Assembly (NCBI GenBank): GCA_964555735.1
Contig: CAZKTS010000252.1
Coordinates: 1 to 11,871, forward strand
Source of the DNA: CAZKTS01 sp964555735
Lineage (GTDB): Bacteria; Actinomycetota; Acidimicrobiia; IMCC26256; PALSA-555
Reading direction: 5' to 3'
Length of the DNA stretch: 11,871 nt
Shown here one piece after another: positions 1 to 6,402 of the stretch (its first letter is position 1; each line of letters starts with the position of its first letter). Made by a program: the position numbers and the translations under genes. Below the pieces are notes generated by a model, which saw nothing but the letters and a program-made list of their open reading frames with translations, was not told where the DNA came from and searched no databases.

Positions 1-1
1 G

Positions 2-289
2 TGGCGCAGCCCACCCGGCTTCGAGGGCGACGAGCCGCTGCTCGCGCGCGTCGAGCCCGCGCTCGTGGAGTGGTTCGCGCGGCTCGAGGACGGCACGTGC
101 GGCGTCGTGGTCACCCACGGGAGCGTGATCCGCACCGTCGAGCGGGTCCGGGCCGCGCCGTCGGTCCCGGTGCCCAACCTCGGCGGTCGCTGGCTGCTGC
201 TCGGCGTCGAGGGCGAGGTCCACCTCGGCGAACGCGACCTGCTCATCGACCCCGACGCCATCGACGTCACCGTCCCCGAGCAGATCTAG
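2..289 (+). CDS. Histidine phosphatase family protein, C-terminal part (5' end outside window)
   Basis: The reading frame is open from the window edge and stops at TAG 287-289, leaving about 95 codons. It contains the segment VVTHGSVIRT, which matches the second conserved histidine motif (HGxxIR) of the histidine phosphatase / phosphoglycerate mutase superfamily. Upstream of it is an acidic stretch (FEGDEPLLARV) of the kind found before that motif in this family. In family members this histidine sits in the phosphate pocket, while the phospho-accepting RHG histidine is near the N terminus and is therefore off the window. The substrate cannot be told from this fragment: the superfamily includes phosphoglycerate mutases, cobalamin-pathway and sugar phosphatases. 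The C terminus ends in a short beta-rich tail (VHLGERDLLIDPDAIDVTV). The family call is fairly secure; the specific role is unknown. Confidence 0.75.
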   Translation, partial: WRSPPGFEGDEPLLARVEPALVEWFARLEDGTCGVVVTHGSVIRTVERVRAAPSVPVPNLGGRWLLLGVEGEVHLGERDLLIDPDAIDVTVPEQI

Positions 290-292
290 GTC

Positions 293-428
293 GGAGCAGC
301 CGAGCGGCCCGAAGGGCGGCGCCGGGTATCCCGGCGTCGAGCGAGCGCGACCAGAGAAGCGGAGCAGCCGAGCGGCCCGAAGGGCGGCGCCGGGTATCCC
401 GGCGTCGAGCGAGCGCGACCAGAGAAGC
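293..428. repeat. Perfect 68-bp tandem direct repeat, two copies, with internal hairpins
   Basis: Positions 293-360 and 361-428 are identical over 68 bp, and a third copy begins (ggagc at 429-433) before the sequence diverges. Each copy contains a strong stem-loop: 320-326 pairs with 330-336 around a TAT loop (7 bp), repeated at 388-404. A shorter GCCC-GAA-GGGC hairpin sits at 307-317 and again at 375-385. The array lies just after the phosphatase stop codon and before the helD promoter region. The composition and multiple short dyads resemble REP-type interspersed palindromic elements. There is no T-run after the stems, so a classical intrinsic terminator is not obvious, although the stems could slow or end transcription. 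No coding frame here looks real. Confidence 0.9.
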
Positions 429-464
429 GGAGCGGCGACCGTCCCCGAGGGCGGCGCGGCCCTG

Positions 465-470
465 TAGATT
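465..470 (+). promoter_or_regulatory. Candidate -10 box (TAGATT) for the helD gene
   Basis: TAGATT fits the TAnnnT pattern of actinobacterial housekeeping -10 boxes and is preceded by TG, though not at the exact extended -10 spacing. It would start transcription near 477, giving a leader of about 26 nt before the TTG start at 503. No convincing -35 is visible. This is a single-motif prediction. Confidence 0.3.
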
Positions 471-502
471 GGACGGTCCCCTCACGACAGGACCGACCGC
501 CC

Positions 503-2854
503 TTGCCCGACGCGCATCCCGAGCTGAGCGCCGAACAGCGCCATCTCGACGCCGCCTACGCCCGGCTCGACGCCATGCGGGACGCCGCCCGGCGCGTCGC
601 CGAGGGCTACTCCGAGGTGGGCCGGGGCGGGACGCATCAGGCGCGGTTGGAGCGGGAGGCTGCTGAGGACCTCACCCGCCGCCGGCTCGCCGCCCTCGAC
701 ATCGGCGACACGCCCCTCTGCTTCGGGCGCCTCGACCTCGCCCCCGGCAGCGGCGGATCGGGCAACGGCAACGGCCACGCCCACCACGAGCACGGCAACG
801 GGTCCGGCCCCGCAGCCGAGGGTGCGACGACGCAGGGTGTCGGCGGCGGCCGGGCCTTCCACATCGGGCGTCTCTCGGTGGCCGACGACGACCAGAACCC
901 GCTCGTCGTCGACTGGCGCGCGCCGGTCGCCGAGCCCTTCTACCGGGCCACGGCGATCGAGCCGATGGACGTCGTGCGCCGGCGTCACTTCCTCACCAAG
1001 CCGGGCGACGGCCGGGTCATCGTGGGTCTCGACGACGAGGTCTTCGACCAGGACGCGGCCGAGTCCGAGGGCCTCACGGTGATCGGCGAGGGCGCGCTGC
1101 TGCTCGCGCTCGACCGGGCCCGCACCGGGCGCATGGGCGACATCGTCGCGACGATCCAGGCCGAGCAGGACGAAGCGATCCGCGCGCCGCTCCCGGGTGC
1201 GCTCATCGTCAGCGGCGGCGCGGGCACCGGGAAGACCGCGGTCGCGCTCCACCGCGCGGCCTACCTCCTCTACACGTACCGCAGTCGATTGGCCTCGCAG
1301 GGCGTGCTGCTCGTCGGGCCGAACACGATCTTCCTGCGCTACATCGACCAGGTGCTCCCGTCGCTCGGCGAGAGCGAGGTGTCACTCGCGACGCCGGCCG
1401 GGCTCAAGCCGCGACTGCGGGTCACCGGCACCGACGCAGCCGAGGTCGCCCGGATCAAGGGCGACGCACGCATGGCCACGGTCATCGCCAACGCGCTGCG
1501 CGACCGCGAGCACCCGCTGGCGAAGGACACCGTCTTCCGTCTCGACGGCATCACGTTGCGCTTGCGGCGCGGAGCGTCGCAGCGGTTCGTGGAGCGCGCC
1601 CGCCAGCGGCGCGGCACGCACAATGAGAAGCGACCGGCCGTCGCGCGGGCCGTGGTGGAGCATCTGCGGTCCCAGTACCGGCACGCGCTCGGCGCGTCGG
1701 CCCCCGACGACGCCGACTGGGACCGCGAGATCGACGATCGGATCCGGCGCACGCCCGAGGTCCGCGCTGCGCTCGATCGGATGTGGCCGGTGCTGAGCGG
1801 CGCGGAGCTCGTGCACGACCTCTTCTCGTTCGAGGCGCTCGTCCACTCGGCGGCCGACGGCGTGCTCAGCCGCGCCGACCAGGCGGGGCTGGTCCGGTCG
1901 CGGTCGGAGAGCGTCCGCGACGTCGCGTGGAGCGAGGCCGATCTCGCGCTGATCGACGAAGCCGACGCGCTCCTCGGGTCACCGGAGTCGGCTCGACCCC
2001 GTCGTCGCAAGGCCCGCCGCACCGGCGCTGACGAGGCGGCCCAGGCCGTGGTCGCCAACCTCGGCGTCGGCGGCATGGTCAGCGCCTCCGAGGTCGCCCG
2101 CCGCTACGCCGGCGACCCTGCGCCGGTCGCCGACGACGATGAGCCGCGGACGTTCGCCCACGTGCTCGTCGACGAGGCGCAGGACCTCTCGGCGATGCAG
2201 TGGCGCATGCTCGGGCGCCGCTGCCCGTCTGGTTCGATGACCCTCGTCGGCGACTTCGGCCAGGCCAGCCGGCCGGGGGCGGTCGACGGCTGGGACGACG
2301 TGCTCGCGCTCCTGCCCAAGCAGAGCCCACCGCAGCGGGTGACGCTCTCGGTCAACTACCGCACGCCGTCGGAGATCATGGACGTCGCGCACCGGGTCCT
2401 CGCCGCCGCCGCACCAGGGGTCGAGCCGACCCGTGCGGTGCGCAGCACGGGGGACCACCCGCGGTTCGAGTCGGTCGACGCCGCTGACCTGATCGCGGTC
2501 GCCGCCGCCGAGGCGCGTGGCGCCACGGAGCGGTCGGGCACCGTGGCCGTCGTCGCGCCCGAGGACCTGCACGCCGCGCTGGTCGACGCGCTCGCCGACG
2601 TCGGCGCGGTCGCCGACTCCGCCGAGGCGCTCGACGCCGCGGTCGCGGTGCTCGGCCCGTGGGAGGCCAAGGGCCTCGAGTTCGACGAGGTCGTGGTGGT
2701 CGAGCCGTCGCGTCTCGTGCCATCCGACCGGGCCGGGCTCCGGCTCCTCTACGTCGCGCTGACCCGCGCCACGCGTCATCTGGTCGTCGTCCACGCGCTG
2801 CCGTTGCCCGAGGCCCTCGTGCCCGTGGCTACGCCCGTGCCTGCAGAACGCTGA
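503..2854 (+). CDS. helD: HelD/HelR-like RNA polymerase recycling ATPase (UvrD-like SF1 helicase family)
   Basis: The 783-residue product has the length and motif order of HelD proteins, SF1-type ATPases that bind RNA polymerase and release it from stalled complexes or bound DNA; some actinobacterial members (HelR) help tolerate rifamycins. The N terminus (EQRHLDAAYARLDAM) is the HelD coiled-coil start. Then come CFGRLD, a Gly/Asn/His-rich insert (about residues 83-115), FHIGRL and DWRAPVAEPFYRAT. IQAEQDEAIR precedes Walker A GGAGTGKT (238-245, K244). Later motifs are DEAQD (557-561), VNYRT (617-621), WEAKGLEFDE (from 720) and LLYVALTRATR (748-758). All ATPase motifs are intact, so it looks functional. 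The TTG start places the coiled coil about ten residues in, as in homologues, and no better in-frame start lies nearby; its ribosome site is weak (AGGA at 488-491). pepF follows within 10 bp. Whether it gives rifamycin tolerance cannot be read from sequence. Confidence 0.88.
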   Translation: MPDAHPELSAEQRHLDAAYARLDAMRDAARRVAEGYSEVGRGGTHQARLEREAAEDLTRRRLAALDIGDTPLCFGRLDLAPGSGGSGNGNGHAHHEHGNGSGPAAEGATTQGVGGGRAFHIGRLSVADDDQNPLVVDWRAPVAEPFYRATAIEPMDVVRRRHFLTKPGDGRVIVGLDDEVFDQDAAESEGLTVIGEGALLLALDRARTGRMGDIVATIQAEQDEAIRAPLPGALIVSGGAGTGKTAVALHRAAYLLYTYRSRLASQGVLLVGPNTIFLRYIDQVLPSLGESEVSLATPAGLKPRLRVTGTDAAEVARIKGDARMATVIANALRDREHPLAKDTVFRLDGITLRLRRGASQRFVERARQRRGTHNEKRPAVARAVVEHLRSQYRHALGASAPDDADWDREIDDRIRRTPEVRAALDRMWPVLSGAELVHDLFSFEALVHSAADGVLSRADQAGLVRSRSESVRDVAWSEADLALIDEADALLGSPESARPRRRKARRTGADEAAQAVVANLGVGGMVSASEVARRYAGDPAPVADDDEPRTFAHVLVDEAQDLSAMQWRMLGRRCPSGSMTLVGDFGQASRPGAVDGWDDVLALLPKQSPPQRVTLSVNYRTPSEIMDVAHRVLAAAAPGVEPTRAVRSTGDHPRFESVDAADLIAVAAAEARGATERSGTVAVVAPEDLHAALVDALADVGAVADSAEALDAAVAVLGPWEAKGLEFDEVVVVEPSRLVPSDRAGLRLLYVALTRATRHLVVVHALPLPEALVPVATPVPAER

Positions 2855-2858
2855 GGTG
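2853..2858 (+). promoter_or_regulatory. Ribosome binding site GAGGTG overlapping the helD stop
   Basis: GAGGTG complements the 16S rRNA 3' end; counted from the end of its GAGG core it lies 5 nt before ATG 2862. It overlaps the helD stop codon (2852-2854) and contains the alternative GTG start at 2856. It therefore favours ATG 2862 and suggests that pepF translation is coupled to helD. Confidence 0.5.
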
Positions 2859-2861
2859 TCC

Positions 2862-4688
2862 ATGACCACGACCGCATCCCCCTCGACCAGCGATCCCGAC
2901 CTCACCGCCGCCGACGTCGCGTGGGACCTCGAGCCGCTGCTCGCGGTGCCCGAGGGCGGCGAGGGCGCGGCGGGCGTCGAGTCGCTCCTCGACGAGTCGG
3001 AGCGCCGGGCCGACGCGCTCGGCACCTACCGCGGACGGCTCGGGGAGCTCGACGTCGCCGAGCTCGCGGCACTGATGCGAGAGCTCGCGGCGATCAGCGA
3101 TCTCATCGGCCGGGCCGGCTCGTATGCCGGACTGCGCTTCGCGGTCGACACCACCGACCCGGCGATCGGCGCGCTCATGGCCCGGACCGAGGAGCGTGCC
3201 ACCGCGATCTCCAACGAGCTGCTCTTCGTCGAGCTCGAGTGGGCCGAGCTCCCCGACGAGATCGTCGATCCGCTCCTCGCCGATCCTGCGCTCGAGTTCT
3301 GCCGTCACCACCTGGCGTCGGCGCGACGGTTCCGGCCGCACCTGCTCAGCGAACCGGAGGAGCGGGTGCTCGCCGACAAGGGCGTCACCGGCAGGAGCGC
3401 GTGGGCGCGCCTGTTCAGCGAGCTCACCTCCACGATCACCGTCGACATCGCGGGCGAGGAGGTGCCCCTCGAGGAAGGGCTCTCGCGGCTGGCGTCGCCG
3501 GACCGCGCCGTGCGCCAGGCGTCGGCCGATGCCGTGACGGCCGCGCTCGAGCCGGGCCTCCGCACGCGCGCCTACGTGTTCAACACCCTGCTGGCCGACA
3601 AGGCGTCCGACGACCGCCTGCGGCACTACGACGGCTGGCTCCAGAGCCGCAACCTGGACAACGAGGCGAGTGACGAGTCGGTGCAGGCGCTCATCGACGC
3701 GGTGGTGCGGCGCTACGAGCTGCCGCAACGCTGGTACACGCTCAAGGCGCAGGTGCTCGGGATCGACCGCCTCGCCGACTACGACCGCATGGCGTCGGTC
3801 GCGTCGTCGGAGGACTCCTTCGGGTGGAGCCACGCGAAGGAGCTGGTGCACGACTCCTACGCGTCGTTCTCCCCCGAGCTGGCCGACGTCGTGCAGCGCT
3901 TCTTCGACGAGGGCTGGATCGACGCGCCGGTGCGACCCGGCAAGCGTCCGGGCGCGTTCTGCGCGTACACCGTGCCCGACTGCCACCCGTACCTCTTGCT
4001 CAACTGGACGGCCCGCCGGCGCGACGTCCTCACGCTCGCGCACGAGCTCGGCCATGGCCTGCACGCCTACCTCGCGCGAGAGCAGGGCATCTTCCACCAG
4101 ACCACGCCGCTCACCCTCGCCGAGACCGCGTCGGTGTTCGGCGAGACGGTCACGTTCGGGCGCCTGCTCGCCGAGACCACCGACCCCGGTGCGCGCTTCG
4201 CCCTGCTTGCCGAGAGCCTCGAGGGCCAGATCGCGACCGTGTTCCGCCAGACGGCCATGAACCGGTTCGAGGACGCGGTGCACACCGAGCGTCGGACCGC
4301 AGGGGAGCTGAGCGTCGACCGCTTCAACGAGCTCTGGGCCGAGTCGCAGCACGAGATGCTCGGCGACTCGGTCGAGGTCACCGACGGCTACCGCACGTGG
4401 TGGTCCTACATCCCGCACTTCATCGCGACGCCCGGCTACGTCTACGCGTACGCCTACGGCCAGCTGCTCGCGCTGTCCGTGTACCGCGAGTACGAGGAGC
4501 GCGGCGCCGAGTTCGTGCCGTCGTACCTCGAGCTGCTCTCGAAGGGTGGTTCGGCGTCGCCCGAGGAGCTCGGCCGCATCGTGGGTGTCGACCTCGCCGA
4601 CCCCGAGTTCTGGGACGGCGGCCTCGACATCATCGAGGAGCAGCTCCAGGCTGCCGAGCAGGCCGCCAAGGACGCCGGCCGGCTCTAG
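2862..4688 (+). CDS. pepF: Oligoendopeptidase F, M3B family zinc metallopeptidase
   Basis: This 608-residue protein (610 if the GTG at 2856 is used) has the usual length of PepF oligoendopeptidases, cytoplasmic zinc enzymes that cut short peptides internally. The zinc site is HELGH (H394, E395, H398) in LTLAHELGHGLHAYL. The third ligand is E421 in TLAETASVFGE, which matches the AEVAST-type motif of M3B enzymes. The C-terminal block IATPGYVYAYAYGQLLAL is the substrate-binding, tyrosine-rich segment of the family. The N-terminal half is helical, as in the PepF N-terminal domain. No signal peptide or membrane segment is present. It follows helD almost without a gap, so one transcript is likely, although there is no obvious functional link. 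It converges on the DUF885 gene, with 10 bp between stop codons. Substrate specificity is not predictable. Confidence 0.93.
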   Translation: MTTTASPSTSDPDLTAADVAWDLEPLLAVPEGGEGAAGVESLLDESERRADALGTYRGRLGELDVAELAALMRELAAISDLIGRAGSYAGLRFAVDTTDPAIGALMARTEERATAISNELLFVELEWAELPDEIVDPLLADPALEFCRHHLASARRFRPHLLSEPEERVLADKGVTGRSAWARLFSELTSTITVDIAGEEVPLEEGLSRLASPDRAVRQASADAVTAALEPGLRTRAYVFNTLLADKASDDRLRHYDGWLQSRNLDNEASDESVQALIDAVVRRYELPQRWYTLKAQVLGIDRLADYDRMASVASSEDSFGWSHAKELVHDSYASFSPELADVVQRFFDEGWIDAPVRPGKRPGAFCAYTVPDCHPYLLLNWTARRRDVLTLAHELGHGLHAYLAREQGIFHQTTPLTLAETASVFGETVTFGRLLAETTDPGARFALLAESLEGQIATVFRQTAMNRFEDAVHTERRTAGELSVDRFNELWAESQHEMLGDSVEVTDGYRTWWSYIPHFIATPGYVYAYAYGQLLALSVYREYEERGAEFVPSYLELLSKGGSASPEELGRIVGVDLADPEFWDGGLDIIEEQLQAAEQAAKDAGRL

Positions 4689-4698
4689 GCATGCGGGT

Positions 4699-6402
4699 CT
4701 AGAAGCGGGCCATCTCGGCTTCGAGCTGGTCGAGACCCATGGGTCCGATCTCGAGCGCGCGGGTGTGGAAGGCCTTGAGGTCGAACGCGTCGCCGTGGCG
4801 CGCTTGGGCGTCCGCTCGGGCCCGCAGCCACGAGCGCTCGCCGACCTTGTAGCAGATGGCCTGGCCGGGCCAGCCGAGGTAGCGGTCGACCTCGCTCGTG
4901 GCGAAGTCCTCGCCGAAGTGGCTGCGCTCGATCATGAACGGCAGCGCGAGCTCGGGCGTCCACGTCTCGCCGGGGTGGAAGCGCTCGGCGGCGGGGATCG
5001 CCAGCTCGAGGTGCAACCCGATGTCGACGACGACGCGCGCGGCGCGCATCGCCTGCGCGCGCAGCATGCCGAGCTCGTAGGCCGGGTCGTCGAGGTAACC
5101 GAGCTCGCCCATGAGCCGCTCCGCGTACAGCGCCCAGCCCTCCGCGTGCCCGGCGTTGAACGCGAGCGTGTGCTGGAAGCGGTTGAGTCGCTCGGTGAGG
5201 TACCGCGTCATCCCGATCTGCAGATGATGACCGGGCACGCCCTCGTGGTAGCAGACCGACACCTCGCCCCAGAGCGGGAACACGGTGCGGCCGAGCGTCG
5301 GGTACCAGGTGCGCCCGGGGCGGGAGAAGTCCTCCGACGGACCCGTGTAGTACATCGCCGCCGCGCCACCCGGCGGCGCGATCATCGCCTCGACGCGCTG
5401 CACCGGCTCCGGGATGTCGAAGTGCGTCCCGTTCATGTCGGCGATGGTCGAGTCCATGAGGTCCTGGAGCCACGCGCGCAGGTTGTCCTCGCCCTCGATG
5501 CGACGCGTCGGGTCGTGCTCGAGGTGCTCGATCACCGCGGGCACGGGCTCGCCCGGGAGGATCCGCTCGGCGACCGACGCCAGCGCGTGCTCGATGCGGT
5601 GCAGCTCGTCCCAACCCCACGCGTACGTCTCGGCGAGGTCGAGCTCGAGCCCGGTGAAGGACTCCGCCCAGAGGCGGTAGCGCTCCTCGCCGACCGCGTC
5701 GGTCGACGTGGCGTGGGGGAGGTACTCCTCCACCAAGTACCGGCCAAGCGACGCGTAGGCGTCCGTCGCGCGCCGCGCGACCTCCGCGAGCCGAGCGCTG
5801 AGCGCGGTGCCGACGCCCGCTTGCTCGTACTCCTCGACGAGCCCGAGGAAGAACGGGGTGCCGTCGCCGCGGACGCCGCCCCAGGTGTCGGCCTGCTCGG
5901 TGCACGCGACGACCTGGCGCTCCGCGGCGACGAGACCCTCTCGCACCCCCTCGCCGAGCGCGGCGGTCAGCGTGTCGATCGACTGCGGCACCGCGGCCAT
6001 GCGGGCGGCGATCGCCTCCCAGTCGTGCTCGGTCTCCCGCGCCATGAGGTCGAAGACCAGGCGGATGTTCGACACCGGGCTGGCGATCACCCGGAGCGCC
6101 CGCAGCTCCTCGCCCGCGTCGATCACCGCGAGCTCGACGTCGAGGTGCTGGCGCAGGACCTCTGCCGCGACGCGCTCGTCGTCGCCGTCGACGGCGATCG
6201 CATCCAGCTCGCGGCGCACGTGCGCGGCATGGTTGCGCCGCTCCGCGATCCCGTCCGGCGAGTAGTCGGTGAGCTCCTCGTCGTGGCCGGGGATGCCCTC
6301 GAACGTGGCGGTGATCGGGTCGAGCGCCGCGGTGCGCTCGACGAACGCGTCCGAGAGCCGGTGGACCGGGCCCTCTGCTGGTGGGCGTGCGGCTGGGCTC
6401 AT
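4699..6402 (-). CDS. DUF885 family protein, putative cytoplasmic metallopeptidase
   Basis: The 567-residue protein carries the DUF885 signature CYHEGVPGHHLQIG, with H386, E387, H392 and H393, and downstream HAEGWALYAERL with E421. Together these look like a gluzincin-type zinc site with a widened HExxxxH-type spacing that is characteristic of this family. Most DUF885 proteins are uncharacterised and are presumed peptidases, so the activity here is inference. There is no signal peptide, although many bacterial relatives are secreted or lipoproteins. ATG 6402 is preferred over the in-frame GTG at 6420 because GGAGGT (6415-6410) stands 7 nt before it, and because the ATG overlaps the upstream gene's TGA as ATGA. 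That overlap implies translational coupling to the S15-type hydrolase gene. Its end converges on pepF. Confidence 0.88.
   Translation of the reverse strand: MSPAARPPAEGPVHRLSDAFVERTAALDPITATFEGIPGHDEELTDYSPDGIAERRNHAAHVRRELDAIAVDGDDERVAAEVLRQHLDVELAVIDAGEELRALRVIASPVSNIRLVFDLMARETEHDWEAIAARMAAVPQSIDTLTAALGEGVREGLVAAERQVVACTEQADTWGGVRGDGTPFFLGLVEEYEQAGVGTALSARLAEVARRATDAYASLGRYLVEEYLPHATSTDAVGEERYRLWAESFTGLELDLAETYAWGWDELHRIEHALASVAERILPGEPVPAVIEHLEHDPTRRIEGEDNLRAWLQDLMDSTIADMNGTHFDIPEPVQRVEAMIAPPGGAAAMYYTGPSEDFSRPGRTWYPTLGRTVFPLWGEVSVCYHEGVPGHHLQIGMTRYLTERLNRFQHTLAFNAGHAEGWALYAERLMGELGYLDDPAYELGMLRAQAMRAARVVVDIGLHLELAIPAAERFHPGETWTPELALPFMIERSHFGEDFATSEVDRYLGWPGQAICYKVGERSWLRARADAQARHGDAFDLKAFHTRALEIGPMGLDQLEAEMARF

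Noticed and set aside
293..428. CRISPR array
   Set aside because: Only two directly abutting identical units with no spacers, and no cas gene, so this is a tandem duplication.
430..502. Rifamycin-associated element upstream of helD
   Set aside because: No long palindrome of the expected type is visible; only the short 474-495 stem is present.
1..666. 221-codon plus-strand frame from the window edge
   Set aside because: Arg/Ala-rich shadow that crosses the real phosphatase end, the tandem repeat and the helD start in another frame.
2829..4418. 529-codon minus-strand open frame
   Set aside because: Antisense shadow of pepF, which has an intact HELGH zinc site in the opposite strand.
4689..4698. 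Bidirectional terminator between convergent pepF and DUF885
   Set aside because: The 10-bp gap holds no stem with a T-run on either strand.
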